DNA from: JACQXX01 sp964639175
GTDB taxonomy: Bacteria; Acidobacteriota; Blastocatellia; Chloracidobacteriales; Chloracidobacteriaceae
Direction: 5' to 3'
Assembly: GCA_964639175.1 (NCBI GenBank)
Contig: CAZXCE010000001.1
Coordinates: forward strand, 1 to 64,000
DNA: 64,000 bases
The notes under the pieces: model-generated
Database searches by the model: none
What the model saw: only the letters and a program-made list of their open reading frames with translations
What the model was told of the DNA's origin: nothing
Part shown: one piece after another, positions 33,201 through 42,182 of the stretch
Layout of the letters: each line of letters opens with the position of its first letter
Numbering within the stretch: position 1 is the stretch's first letter
Made by a program: the position numbers and the translations under genes

Positions 33201-33609
33201 ATCCGACAGCCGTTTCATCTCGTGCGAGTTCAACATTGACGCCTGATGGTAGTTTGGGGAGGATGTTGTTGAGATATTCCAATGTGCGTGACCGTGCCCA
33301 GTAAATGTCCGTTCCTTCTTCAAAAATGATATAAACGTATGAGAACCCAAAATCAGAAAACCCTCGAATATCCTTGACCTTTGGCACGCCGAGCATTGAT
33401 CGGATGATCGGGTATGTGACCTGATCCTCCATGATATCTGGACTTCGATCCCACCGTGAATAAATAATGACCTGCGTATCCGACAAATCCGGAATGGCAT
33501 CCAGCCGAATATTTCGCATCGCGTGTATCCCTGCGAGCACGGCGAGCACAATGAAAACCAGCACCAGAAATTTATTATGGGCACACCATTCGATTATTTT
33601 GTCAATCAT
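30295..33609 (-). CDS. cusA: CusA-type Cu(I)/Ag(I) RND efflux pump
   Basis: A 1104-residue RND transporter whose helix-4 signature is AIAIGAMVDAAIVVVEQ, the HME4 (CusA, monovalent copper/silver) type. The N-terminus MIDKIIEWCAHNKFLVLV and the periplasmic LGSEFMPALDEGSLLYMPTM, rich in Met, are also CusA-like; Met residues of the periplasmic cleft would bind Cu(I). It is driven by proton influx and works with the adaptor (33622) and outer-membrane channel (35248). Twelve base pairs separate it from the adaptor gene. Full length, no defects seen. Confidence 0.93.
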   Translation of the reverse strand: MIDKIIEWCAHNKFLVLVFIVLAVLAGIHAMRNIRLDAIPDLSDTQVIIYSRWDRSPDIMEDQVTYPIIRSMLGVPKVKDIRGFSDFGFSYVYIIFEEGTDIYWARSRTLEYLNNILPKLPSGVNVELARDETAVGWVYQYVLVDETGKHNLAELRSLQDWHLRYELQSVPGVAEVAPLGGFVRQYQINLDPNSLLGYKIPIDKVIETIREGNNDIGGRLIEFSGREYMVRGRGYIRSVADIENIVVGTNPETGTPILIKSLGTVVLGPDIRRGVGEHNGRGEAVGAIVIMRVGENALKVIDRVKSKLADIEPSLPPGVKIVATYDRSELIERSIETLKGTLIEELIIVSLVILIFLWHIPSAIIPIITIPVAIVIAFIPMQQMELTANIMSLGGIAIAIGAMVDAAIVVVEQTHKKLEHWQADGRPGDFHTVVISAVKEVGGPSFFALLVIAVSFIPVFALEAQEGRLFKPLAYTKTFSMVIAAVLAITLDPAIRLMFTRMDHFSFRPRWLCGLVNGIFIGTIHSEDTHPISRPLMRIYHPVVKFVLRHQWMTIVSAVLIVVLTVPIYFRLGSEFMPALDEGSLLYMPTMLPGISVTEAQKLLQVQDKLIKSFPEVQSVHGKAGRAETATDPAPFSMMETVIVLKPPSEWPKIPRWYSDWAPTWLQDWLRRAWPDHKSTQELIYGPGGLNETLQIPGTVNAWTMPIKARIDMLTTGVRTPIGIKVLGPNLNKIEEIGQHIEAVVKEVPGTTSVFAERTAGGYFLDFNLKREELARYGLSVGQAEMVIMSAIGGENITTTVEGRERYPVNVRYLRDYRSTIDRLGRTLVPTMNGAQIPMAQIADIKLISGPGMIRDENGRLSGYVYVDISGRDVGGYVKDAKKAVREKVQMPPGYTLVWSGQYESMQRVEEKLMLVVPVTLFIIAMLLYFNTRSVAKTIIIFLAVPFSAVGAIWFLYLLDYNLSIAVWVGLIALMGVDAETGVFMLLYLDIAYYDQKARGLMHTKEHLRHAIVEGAVKRLRPKFMTVAVMFMGLVPIMWATGSGADVMKRIAAPMIGGIFTSFIMELIVYPAIYEVWRWYFYVRKETPDSQPSDQSPVPTSIAT

Positions 33610-33621
33610 AGGTTCTCGCCT

Positions 33622-35232
33622 TTATTGGGATTTATGTCCAGAATGGTCGGCTGTTTTTTTGTCCCGTTGGGGCTCTGATGGTTTGGGCTGGGAATGGTTC
33701 ATTCCAGCCATGCTGCCGGTGGCGGATTTCAATCGGCTTTCGGAATCAATGAGAAAATTGCCGGAAGTGACAATTTTTTCACCAGCTTCCAAGCCGTTCA
33801 GAACAATGAACCGATTGCCGACTTTTGTTCCAAGTTGTACTTTGCGGGGCTCAAAATATCCGCCTTCCAGAGCAACAAAGACAGTTTGTTCGGTACCAGA
33901 ATCCAATACTGATTCTTCAGGGATGGAAAGTTGTTCTCCGTAACCAATCTGAATCTCAACATTGGCATACATATCCGGCTTGAGTTTGAACCTGGGATTG
34001 GGAAGCTCGATCCGTACTTTCAACGTCCGGGTCATATTGTCAAGTTGTGGATAGATATAGGTGACTTTGCCACGAAATGTTTCCCCTGGAAACGCTGAGA
34101 AGGTTATTGTAACTGACTGTCCCAGCTTGATGGACGGGATTTCATATTCATAAATATCAGCCAACACCCAGATGTTGGAAAGGTCTGCAATCGTATAAAG
34201 TTCCGTCTCAGGTGTCACCCGTTGCTGTTCAAATGCGTTTCTGGTCAGAACAAACCCATCATTGGGCGCATAGAGCGTGAGTGTTCGCATTGGCTCACCA
34301 CGTTCCTCAAGTTGCTTTATTTCCATTTCAGGAATGTCCCACAACAACAATCGTTTTTTGCTGGATTCAAACAAAGAGTTCGTACTGGTTGCAATTTCCC
34401 TATATTCACTCTTTCCGAGATAATTCTTGGCTTTGAGTGCCAGCAGGTATTCCTGTTGTGTGGAAACCAGTTCTGGGCTGTAGAGATTGATGAGGGGTTG
34501 ACCTTTCGTCACAAGTTTACCGGTGAAATCAACAAATACTTTGTCAAGCCAGCCATCAATTTTGGTGTGGACGCGTGTAATTTTGGTTTCGTCATAGGTC
34601 GCACGCCCTACAGCCCGAATGGTATGGGTGAGGGTGTCTGAGGTTACCTCGCCGTATGTGATACCTATCAGTTGCTGTTTCGCCGCAGTAATTTTCACGG
34701 TTCCAGGGGGCATTTCTGCTTGAGAGCCTTCTTCAGCATAAACTGGGACCAACTCCATTCCATCAGGTGCTTTCCCAGGTTTGTCTGAGCGGTTTGCTGG
34801 GTTCATGGGATCTTGCCAGTAAAGAATCTTTCGTTCACCCGTTGCCCCTGAAGTCTCCGGGCTGGAAGTTTCGGCCTTAACCAATGTCATGTTGCAAATC
34901 GGGCAGGTTCCTGGTCTTGGCGACTTATATTGAGGATGCATCGGGCAATAAAACACATCGGCTGACTGACTGGCTGATGGTTGATCAGTCTGTAATCCCA
35001 GCCAGTGCCCAACCCGGCTATTACGCCAGGTCTCACGGTAGACATATACCGCCGCAACACTTACCACAACCAAAACTAACCACCCCAGCCACCGGCGATT
35101 GCGCTTTGGCAGTTTTGAGGGGCGGGGCGGTTGAGATTCGACAACTGCAGCCGTTTCCGGCACCGCCAGTTCATCTGGTTGTTCCTCCTCCTGTGGTTTT
35201 TGAGGGAATTGTGGTGAAAGAGGGTCACCCAT
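33622..35232 (-). CDS. cusB: CusB-type adaptor with two heavy-metal-binding domains
   Basis: A 536-residue membrane fusion protein. A Pro/Glu-rich cytosolic tail and one membrane helix (WLGWLVLVVVSVAAVYVY) are followed by two short metal-binding modules: VFYCPMHPQYKSP...CPICNMTL and LYWQDPMNPANRSD...DGMELVPVY, both of the HMBD/YHS-like type seen in CusB and CopB proteins. Lipoyl, coiled-coil and beta-barrel domains then follow (TKIDGWLDKVFVDFTGKLV, LYAPNDGFVLTRN). The His/Met-rich C-terminus (SMAGMNHSQ, HSGHKSQ) may bind copper. It should hand Cu(I) to CusA. Confidence 0.92.
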   Translation of the reverse strand: MGDPLSPQFPQKPQEEEQPDELAVPETAAVVESQPPRPSKLPKRNRRWLGWLVLVVVSVAAVYVYRETWRNSRVGHWLGLQTDQPSASQSADVFYCPMHPQYKSPRPGTCPICNMTLVKAETSSPETSGATGERKILYWQDPMNPANRSDKPGKAPDGMELVPVYAEEGSQAEMPPGTVKITAAKQQLIGITYGEVTSDTLTHTIRAVGRATYDETKITRVHTKIDGWLDKVFVDFTGKLVTKGQPLINLYSPELVSTQQEYLLALKAKNYLGKSEYREIATSTNSLFESSKKRLLLWDIPEMEIKQLEERGEPMRTLTLYAPNDGFVLTRNAFEQQRVTPETELYTIADLSNIWVLADIYEYEIPSIKLGQSVTITFSAFPGETFRGKVTYIYPQLDNMTRTLKVRIELPNPRFKLKPDMYANVEIQIGYGEQLSIPEESVLDSGTEQTVFVALEGGYFEPRKVQLGTKVGNRFIVLNGLEAGEKIVTSGNFLIDSESRLKSATGSMAGMNHSQPKPSEPQRDKKTADHSGHKSQ

Positions 35233-35247
35233 AATAGTTCTTTCCTT

Positions 35248-36615
35248 TCAGTGTGTAAGTTCCACGCCAAGATATGGTTCCATCGCGGCCAAAGCTTTTT
35301 CCTCAGCACTCAATTGTTCGTAGTAACTGAGTTGGTAATTGAGTAATGTAACCAGATTGTCAAGCAGGGTCAGAAAATCCACCTTACCAACTTCATAACC
35401 AGCAATGGCCGAGTCCAGAGAGAGAGTTGCCTGAGGAATGATGGTGGTTCCATAGAGTTTGATGAGCCGTTCAGCCGTGGTAACCGCCAGGTAACGCTCC
35501 TTCAGCTTAAAAAAGAGTAACGTTGTAAGATTTTCCAATCGCTTTTCTTCCATCGCTGAACTTGCACTGGCTTCGGTTAAGGCTGGGCGTTGTTTTTTCC
35601 AAAAGTAAAGCGGCAATTTAACTCCGATAGTTAAACCGTACATTTCAGGCAATTGGGGGCGGTGAAAATAGGTAAACCCAAATGAGAAATCAGGATAGAA
35701 CTCTTTTTGTGCAAGTTGGATTCCAAAACGCTCTCGATCAACCTTCCGTTTCTGGGCTTGTATGGTTGGAAAATTTGCCAATGCTGTTTCTTTTAATTGG
35801 GTCATTGTCCAGGAAAAATCTGAGTGGGTGAGTTCTTGAGGTTTTCCAAGTGGGGAATCTGGGTCTCGAAAAAGCAGGCTATTAATGCGAGCCTCAACCG
35901 TTAGCTTGCGTTGTTCCAGTACCGTAAGTTGATCAATCAGTTTTGATATCTCAACCTGAGCTTTCAATACATCTTGTTGAATTCCTTTGCCGACAGCGTA
36001 ACGTGCCTCTGCAATCTGAGTGAACTTTTCCAGAAGGTCTTTATTTTTTGTAATGATATGAATTGCTTTGAGAACATACCACCACTCGAAGTAAGCATCT
36101 TTCATCTCAGCAATTACATTGAGTCGGATTTGTTGATAATTCCACCACTCCGAATCAGCTTCAACCGAAGCCATTTTTTCTTTTAAGGCAAGTTTACCTG
36201 GAAATGGGACCTCCTGGGTAAAGCTCAACATACGCGCACTTGCTGGGTCTTCCTTTTGGAGATCAAAGAAGGGAAGGGGATTGATATTTCCAGCGTAGCT
36301 ATAACTCAGTGTAGGTTCCGGCAGTGCTTTGGCTTGTGGAATACGAGCACGCATTCGGTCAAAATTACGCCGCATAGACTTAATTTCAGGATTGTGCTCC
36401 ATTGCCTGAGTAATCAAGTCCGGCAGAGAAACAGCGGTTGCTTCTGGTACCTGATCGTTCTCAGTGGTTCGATCAACAAGGAGATCGTCCGTTGTTTGGG
36501 AATATGAAGTAGGATTTGTTAGACCTTGTTGCCCAAGAACGCTGTTTCCAAACAATAAGAAAGTCAGCCCCCAAACCAAAGAGATATAAAATACAAATTT
36601 CACCCTTTTGCTCAT
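35248..36615 (-). CDS. cusC: CusC/TolC-type outer-membrane factor
   Basis: A 455-residue outer-membrane efflux protein (start MSKRVKFVFYISLVWGLTF at 36615, AAAAGAT upstream; the frame is open to 36675). A signal peptide, then two TolC repeats (TFTQEVPFPGKLALKEKMA; GLTIGVKLPLYFWKKQRPAL). The sequence is rather different from the CzcC-like proteins at 15985 and 46522, in keeping with a separate Cus lineage. It is the exit channel for the CusBA pair immediately downstream. Confidence 0.88.
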   Translation of the reverse strand: MSKRVKFVFYISLVWGLTFLLFGNSVLGQQGLTNPTSYSQTTDDLLVDRTTENDQVPEATAVSLPDLITQAMEHNPEIKSMRRNFDRMRARIPQAKALPEPTLSYSYAGNINPLPFFDLQKEDPASARMLSFTQEVPFPGKLALKEKMASVEADSEWWNYQQIRLNVIAEMKDAYFEWWYVLKAIHIITKNKDLLEKFTQIAEARYAVGKGIQQDVLKAQVEISKLIDQLTVLEQRKLTVEARINSLLFRDPDSPLGKPQELTHSDFSWTMTQLKETALANFPTIQAQKRKVDRERFGIQLAQKEFYPDFSFGFTYFHRPQLPEMYGLTIGVKLPLYFWKKQRPALTEASASSAMEEKRLENLTTLLFFKLKERYLAVTTAERLIKLYGTTIIPQATLSLDSAIAGYEVGKVDFLTLLDNLVTLLNYQLSYYEQLSAEEKALAAMEPYLGVELTH

Positions 36616-36664
36616 AACATAATCTTTTCTTGTTGAGTCAGTTGATTGGAATTTTATTTTTTCC

Positions 36665-37042
36665 CTATTCCACAATCAGCCTTCCACGGAGCATTCCCAT
36701 TTGGCAGGTGAACTCATATTCACCTGGAATGTATGGTGTAAATTCGAGAGCCACGGTTTCACCTACCGGTAGATTGAGACGCTGGTTAAAATCTGGAAGG
36801 ATTACCATTTCAGAACACACCGCAATTTCCTCACGGCGGAAACTGAGGCGAACTGGCTTCCCCTGCTGGACAACTACCACATTGGGGGTATACCCACCCT
36901 TGACCACAATCAGGACTTCTTGAAGATTGCTTTCCATCGGTACAGGGCGGATGTATTGAAGTTTCTTGAACCAGAAAAACCAAATTATAAAACTGATCAA
37001 TGCCCCTCCTAAAAACGTTATCATCCAACGATCTAGTGTCAT
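36665..37042 (-). CDS. Membrane-anchored cupredoxin-like protein
   Basis: A 125-residue protein with one N-terminal membrane helix (MITFLGGALISFIIWFFWF) and a cupredoxin-fold domain. The motif YTPNVVVVQQGKPVRLSF is the usual opening of cupredoxin_1 domains. Later come VCSEMVILPDF and the C-terminal YEFTCQMGMLRGRL, in which C and M residues can form a copper site (CxMxM in place of the classical CxxxHxxxxM). It overlaps the copA stop by four bases. It probably carries copper at the periplasmic face near the ATPase. Confidence 0.82.
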   Translation of the reverse strand: MTLDRWMITFLGGALISFIIWFFWFKKLQYIRPVPMESNLQEVLIVVKGGYTPNVVVVQQGKPVRLSFRREEIAVCSEMVILPDFNQRLNLPVGETVALEFTPYIPGEYEFTCQMGMLRGRLIVE

Positions 37043-39531
37043 ACAATCGCTCCTTTCGGAGTGAAATTGCGGAGCCGATTGGCGTTGGCAATCACGGTGA
37101 CTGAACTGAACGCCATTGCTATTGCTGCAATGGTCGGTGAGAGTAACCAGCCGAAAAATGGATAGAGCAGCCCCATAGCGATAGAGACTCCTAAAATATT
37201 GTAGATAAAGGCTCCAAACAGATTTTGGTGAATGTTTATCAAGGTAGCCTGGCTAATTTCCAACGCGGTTATGACTCCCATCAAATCCCCCCGAATGAGA
37301 GTGATGTCACTGGCTTCAATCGCCAGATCTGTTCCAGTACCAATGGCAATACCGAGATGAGCCTGGGCCAGAGCAGGAGCATCGTTGATACCATCTCCCA
37401 CCATGGCTACGATTTTGCCGTTAAGTTGCAATTTGTGAATTTCATGGGCTTTGTCTTGAGGAAGAATTTCGGCGAGGACTTGATAAATTCCGACTTGGCG
37501 AGCCACAGCCTGAGCTGTGTATTTGTTGTCACCTGACAGAAGCACCGTTTCAATCCCTGCTTTGCGAAGCAGGGCAATGGCTGGCTCAGAATCAGGTTTC
37601 AAACTGTCGGTGACTGCAATAACCCCGGAAATTTGCCCATCTACGGCAATGTAAACAGGTGTTTTTCCAGCCGTAGCAAAGTTTTGCCAGTATCCACTTA
37701 GAATACAGGTGTCAATTTGATGTTCTTTCATCAAGCCAGCATTTCCCAGTAAAACCTCTCGTTTCCCAATTGTCCCCTGAATACCGAGACCTGGATGGGT
37801 TATAAAGAAGCGAGGCTCCTCCAACTTAAGTTCCATACTTTGAGCTGCTGTCACCACTGCTTCACCCAGAGGGTGTTGTGATCTGCGTTCCAGTGAAGCT
37901 GCCAGTCGGAGTAGTTCAACCTCTCCAAAACCGGCAGCCGCAATAACATCAGTTATTACAGGCTTACCCATTGTGACGGTGCCAGTTTTATCGAACACTA
38001 CAACATCAATTTTTTGAGTTACTTGCAGCACATCACCAGAGCGAATGAGAATACCATGCTGGGCTGCTTTGCCAACACCGACCGACAAGGATATAGGCGC
38101 CGCCAGCCCTAAGGCACAAGGGCAGGCAATAATGAGCGTTGTGGCCAGGACGATAGTAGCGTAGATCAGGCGTGGCTCCGGACCAAAGTCGTACCAAACC
38201 ACAAAGGCTAACACGGCTAAAATCATAACCGCTGGCACAAAATATCCCGAAAGCGTATCCACAGTTTTCTGAATAGGAGATTTTGAACCTTCAGCATCAT
38301 GAACCATCCGAATAATGTTGGCGAGCACTGTATCTTTGCCAACCCTGGTTGCACGAATACTGAAACTACCATTCTGGTTCAAGGTGCCACCAATAACCTC
38401 ATTTCCTGCCGTCTTCTCCACCAGGAGCGGTTCGCCACTAAGTATAGACTCATCCACTGTGCTGAAACCTGAAATCACCACCCCATCAACAGGGATCTTC
38501 TCTCCCGGATGCACCACAATCACGTCCTCAATCTCAACTTCTTCAACCGGTAAGTCAATTTCCTGATCATTGCGGACAACCCGGGCCGTTTTGGATTGCA
38601 AACCAACCATTTTTCGGATGGCTTCTGAAGTTTTCCTACAGGCTTTGGTTTCTAATGCAGCCCCAAACAAAATCAGTGCAATGACCAGTGTCGCACTATC
38701 CCAGAAGGCTCCGATCATTATTTCTTCCGGAAACCAATCCTGAAAAATAACTGTTGCTGTTGAGTAAAGAAATGCTGTGGATGTGCCCATTGCAACCAGG
38801 GTATTCATATTGGCTGAACGGCATTTCAGGGCCTGCCAGGCCCCGACAAAAAATTGTGAACCAGACCAGACCAATACAGGTACAGTTAAAATTCCTAATG
38901 CCGCCCATACCAGGCGCAGCCTGGTACTGCCCATTGGTAACCAGTCGCTCAATCCTGGAATCATATGCGGATCACCAAATATCATCACAAGAAACGAAAC
39001 CCCTGCCGCCAACCAGAATTTCTGCATAAGCACCTGGTATTCAGCTTCCTGTTCAGATTGCTCTCGATCAACATTGAACTGACTTTCAGGCAATGGAGCA
39101 TCAACCACTTGATATCCGGTTGAAGTTATGACCTGTTTTATTTGATCAAAGGTTGTCAATTCTGGCAGATATTCAATGAGGATTTCCCGAGTGTTGAGAT
39201 TAATTGAAGCTGAGAGCACACCTTGGGTATTGCAAAGCACCTGTTCAATCTGCGTAATGCAAGAAGCACAGTTCATGCCCTTAATGGAAAATCGAACACT
39301 GGCACTCCCTGCTGTATATCCAGCAGCCCGAATTGCCCCAACTACCTTGGAAAGAGAAACACAATCAGGATCGTAAGTGATATCCGCCATCCTGTTTGCC
39401 AGATTGACAGAAACCTGCTGGATGCCGCGAACTTTTTTTATCTCTGTTTCAATTGCACGTGCGCATCTTGGGCAAAATATTCCGGAAATCGGCAGTTGAG
39501 TATGTTGAGTCGTTGGGGATTGGGTGGTCAT
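37039..39531 (-). CDS. copA: Cu(I)-exporting P1B-type ATPase
   Basis: An 830-residue ATPase. Two N-terminal HMA domains are present (CPRC, C20/C23; GMNCASC, C88/C91), then eight membrane helices including the CPC motif IIACPCALGLAAP (C470-P471-C472), a TGE-like LSGEPLLVEK, the phosphorylation site DKTGTVTMG (D514), the HP motif SQHPLGEA and the hinge MVGDGINDAPALAQ. These define a P1B-1 copper ATPase that moves cytosolic Cu(I) to the periplasm, where CusCBA and the oxidase would act. There is a 152-bp gap after cytochrome b upstream, and a weak internal promoter is possible there. Confidence 0.95.
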   Translation of the reverse strand: MTTQSPTTQHTQLPISGIFCPRCARAIETEIKKVRGIQQVSVNLANRMADITYDPDCVSLSKVVGAIRAAGYTAGSASVRFSIKGMNCASCITQIEQVLCNTQGVLSASINLNTREILIEYLPELTTFDQIKQVITSTGYQVVDAPLPESQFNVDREQSEQEAEYQVLMQKFWLAAGVSFLVMIFGDPHMIPGLSDWLPMGSTRLRLVWAALGILTVPVLVWSGSQFFVGAWQALKCRSANMNTLVAMGTSTAFLYSTATVIFQDWFPEEIMIGAFWDSATLVIALILFGAALETKACRKTSEAIRKMVGLQSKTARVVRNDQEIDLPVEEVEIEDVIVVHPGEKIPVDGVVISGFSTVDESILSGEPLLVEKTAGNEVIGGTLNQNGSFSIRATRVGKDTVLANIIRMVHDAEGSKSPIQKTVDTLSGYFVPAVMILAVLAFVVWYDFGPEPRLIYATIVLATTLIIACPCALGLAAPISLSVGVGKAAQHGILIRSGDVLQVTQKIDVVVFDKTGTVTMGKPVITDVIAAAGFGEVELLRLAASLERRSQHPLGEAVVTAAQSMELKLEEPRFFITHPGLGIQGTIGKREVLLGNAGLMKEHQIDTCILSGYWQNFATAGKTPVYIAVDGQISGVIAVTDSLKPDSEPAIALLRKAGIETVLLSGDNKYTAQAVARQVGIYQVLAEILPQDKAHEIHKLQLNGKIVAMVGDGINDAPALAQAHLGIAIGTGTDLAIEASDITLIRGDLMGVITALEISQATLINIHQNLFGAFIYNILGVSIAMGLLYPFFGWLLSPTIAAIAMAFSSVTVIANANRLRNFTPKGAIV

Positions 39532-39683
39532 GATTTCTTCACTTCCTGGTGCAATTCCCTACAAAGTTCTCATTAGCAGTTTGTGGCCCACCAAATCACA
39601 AACCATCAGTCGTTTTGCTGGCCCAACGTGCTAAATGAAACTGGTTAAGCAATCTGTGTTGCCTTCAAAATCTTAGCTGACAC

Positions 39684-41147
39684 TCATTTCAATCCGTTGA
39701 GATAACCGATGAGAGACTTCATTTCATCATCGGAGAGGTTAATTGGTGACATCCCACCCGCCCGCATTGCCTGTGTAGGTTGTTTGATTAAGATAATGAG
39801 CTGTTCGGAAGCATACTTGCTGCCGATCCCAACCAGAGCTGGGCCTGCAGGAGTGCCCCTTCCGTTGTCACCGTGACACATATTGCACGAATTTGTTTCG
39901 TAGAGCGACTTTCCTTGCATCAGTTGCCGATCTGGTGATATTACAGTTCCTCCAGGCGATGAATTTTTGGTCACTTCGGGCTCAAACGGAGATTGCATAA
40001 ATCGGTCAGTTTCCTGGTGTTGTTTGGCAATCTGCGAAGCCACATTAGGATCTTTATCATCTAGATAACTGAGTATTCCGAGACCAATCAAAGCAAGGAT
40101 AATCACTGAAAAGACACTTACCGCTAAAGGTCTTTTCCATGGGCGGCGCTCTGGTTTTCGATCAAAGAATGGGAGACTAGCTACCAGCGTGCTCAAAAGA
40201 CTTGGAATGACTAGAATGCCGAGGATGGCCCAACGCCCATTCCAATATTTGAGCCATTGAAACATTGGGGTGTAGTACCATTCAGGGCGCGGAAGATATT
40301 GAGTATCGGCTGGGTTCGCTTTTGGTCCTAATTCAACCGGTTTAAAATGAGCCAGTAAGCCTAAAGCAATGATCAAGATCAAAGCAAATCCCAAATCCAT
40401 GAAGATCTGTCGAGTATAAAACTTCTCGGTTGGCTGGTGAGGCTGGATTGGGTCTGCGTTGATTGGTCCGGCGGCTCCTGCTTTACGGAACAGATATACG
40501 TGAATTGCAATCAAACCAAAAATAAGCCCTGGAATTAAAAGAATGTGAGCTACAAAGAACCGTGAAACCGTCAGGGTGCCCATTTCTGCTCCACCTCTGA
40601 CCAATCGTTTGAGCAATTCACCAACCAGCGGGATTTCGGAAATGATGTTCGTCCCGACCGCCGTGGCAAAGTAAGCTTTTTGATCCCACGGCAAGAGATA
40701 GCCTGTAAACGCCATTCCAATCATCAGCACAGCGAGAAAACAGCCAGATACCCAAAGCAACTCACGTCGCCCTTTGTAAGAACCAAAGAGGAATACCTGG
40801 GAAAAATGCATCATTAAGACAATCACAATTACACTTGATCCATACGAATGAACACTCCGCAATAAAGAACCAGCAGTTACTTCTTTCGTAATATACGCCA
40901 CTGTCGTGTGAGCATGATCTGCGGAAGGAACATAATAAAGTGTCAGGAAGACACCAGTAATGACCTGGGATAGAAAAAGAAACAGCAACCCGGAGCCGAA
41001 AACATAGGCCCACCGGGCTCCACCAGGAATCGGCTCGTCTAGTGATTTTTTCAGCAACGAATTGATCCCGGTGCGTTGATCCAGCCAATTTAACACCTGG
41101 CGATGCCATTGTTTTTCAGGAATGTCAACATCGTATGAGTTATCCAT
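39684..41147 (-). CDS. Cytochrome b fused to a C-terminal cytochrome c
   Basis: A 487-residue inner-membrane protein. The N-terminal 360 residues are a cytochrome b/b6 with subunit-IV region: haem-ligating His pairs in VHSYGSSVIVIVLMMHFSQV and FFVAHILLIPGLIFGLIAIH, a PEWYYTPMFQWLKYW quinol-site motif (b6f-like PEWY), and eight hydrophobic segments. The C-terminal 90 residues are a class-I cytochrome c with CNMCHG and a distal Met (GGMSPINLSDDE). It is the catalytic core of a bc-type quinol:electron acceptor oxidoreductase, with the Rieske gene just upstream. Fusion of b and c is known in several phyla. Confidence 0.92.
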   Translation of the reverse strand: MDNSYDVDIPEKQWHRQVLNWLDQRTGINSLLKKSLDEPIPGGARWAYVFGSGLLFLFLSQVITGVFLTLYYVPSADHAHTTVAYITKEVTAGSLLRSVHSYGSSVIVIVLMMHFSQVFLFGSYKGRRELLWVSGCFLAVLMIGMAFTGYLLPWDQKAYFATAVGTNIISEIPLVGELLKRLVRGGAEMGTLTVSRFFVAHILLIPGLIFGLIAIHVYLFRKAGAAGPINADPIQPHQPTEKFYTRQIFMDLGFALILIIALGLLAHFKPVELGPKANPADTQYLPRPEWYYTPMFQWLKYWNGRWAILGILVIPSLLSTLVASLPFFDRKPERRPWKRPLAVSVFSVIILALIGLGILSYLDDKDPNVASQIAKQHQETDRFMQSPFEPEVTKNSSPGGTVISPDRQLMQGKSLYETNSCNMCHGDNGRGTPAGPALVGIGSKYASEQLIILIKQPTQAMRAGGMSPINLSDDEMKSLIGYLNGLK

Positions 41148-41168
41148 AGCAATGCTCTTGGAAAGATT

Positions 41169-41774
41169 TTAAGCAATAACTTCTTTGTTTGAAACGAGTT
41201 GTCTGAAATACTGATAACGGACTTTTAAATGTCCGCCTTCAATCGTGGTTTCCAATTCATCCATGCTCCGTGGTGGTGGACCTGCGATACGTATTCCATC
41301 TGAATCGAAAACACCATTATGGCAAGGACTGATAAATTGCCGCTTTGTCTCATTCCATCCAACTGTACATCCCAGATGGGGACAAACTGCAGATAATACG
41401 CGCAACCTTTCATCTGCACCTTTGATAACATAGACGGATTTCTCTGAAACCACGCTACGCCACCCGTCACGTTGCTCTACGGTAATAACTTGTTTGAGAG
41501 GTGTTGTCAGATTAGAAAAGGACTCCACCGGGCCAAGATCCGACCAGCCTGTTTCTGTGGTCTGGGCAAAGGCTGGATAAAGTGAGAACCGGGCAAGCGG
41601 CACAAACAGTAAGGCTGTGACGCCTGCGGTTCCGATTCCCAGTAAGGCACCTAGAAAAGACCGTCTCCCCGAATGGCTTGCATCGGTATCCTGGTCTTCA
41701 GTGTCTGAGTAAGCCACCAATGATGCTAATTCATCCTGAAAGAGCGGTTTGGTTGGTTGGTCCTCATTGTACAT
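41169..41774 (-). CDS. Rieske iron-sulfur protein
   Basis: A 201-residue protein starting at ATG 41774, for which AAAGGGAGAA is the ribosome site. A Tat-like anchor SGRRSFLGALLGIGTAG precedes a periplasmic Rieske domain with CPHLGCTVGW and SPCHNGVFDSDG, giving two Cys and two His ligands for a 2Fe-2S cluster. It belongs to the bc-type complex with the cytochrome b gene that follows after 21 bp. Its job is to transfer one quinol electron to a cytochrome c, perhaps the C-terminal domain of the b-c fusion. Confidence 0.93.
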   Translation of the reverse strand: MYNEDQPTKPLFQDELASLVAYSDTEDQDTDASHSGRRSFLGALLGIGTAGVTALLFVPLARFSLYPAFAQTTETGWSDLGPVESFSNLTTPLKQVITVEQRDGWRSVVSEKSVYVIKGADERLRVLSAVCPHLGCTVGWNETKRQFISPCHNGVFDSDGIRIAGPPPRSMDELETTIEGGHLKVRYQYFRQLVSNKEVIA

Positions 41775-41805
41775 GGTAGTTTCTCCCTTTAAAAACATTA
41801 CAAAC

Positions 41806-42159
41806 TCACCCTTTTTTAGCGAGTTGCCGAATAAATATTACCAGATCAGTAACCTGTTCTTTGTTCAGGTTTTTTTCGAAGGGAGGCATTTTCCCTTTAC
41901 CTTTGGTGATGATTGCCGCTAGTTGTGCGTTAGACTGTCTTTGGACTTCACCAGAACGTAGATCTCGTACTTTGAACTGCTGGCCGACCGGGGTTTGGCC
42001 ACTTCCATCTGCCCCGTGGCATAAAATACAGTTTGTTTTGAAGATGGTTTGCCCCTGAGCCGAAGCTTTCGCCTTCGGCTGTGAGTATACGGAGGTAAAA
42101 ATCACCATCATCCCTAAAAAGAAAACTCCTGTAAGTGTCAATTGCCTGGTAGATCGCAT
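41806..42159 (-). CDS. Small monohaem cytochrome c
   Basis: A 117-residue exported cytochrome: signal peptide (LTGVFFLGMMVIFTSVYSQ), haem motif CILCHGADGSG, and distal Met in KGKMPPFEKNLN. It is of the cytochrome c6/c553 type. It lies between the cytochrome-barrel fusion and the Rieske gene, so it is a candidate soluble electron shuttle between the bc complex and the outer membrane or another acceptor. Confidence 0.92.
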   Translation of the reverse strand: MRSTRQLTLTGVFFLGMMVIFTSVYSQPKAKASAQGQTIFKTNCILCHGADGSGQTPVGQQFKVRDLRSGEVQRQSNAQLAAIITKGKGKMPPFEKNLNKEQVTDLVIFIRQLAKKG

Positions 42160-42182
42160 ACAAAAACCTCCATGCCATAGCT

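Noticed and set aside
39573..39588. A third sigma-54-like site (minus strand TGGGCCACAAACTGCT) before copA
   Set aside because: GG and GC spacing is right but the conserved CA after GG and the TTGC are not matched; too weak to call.
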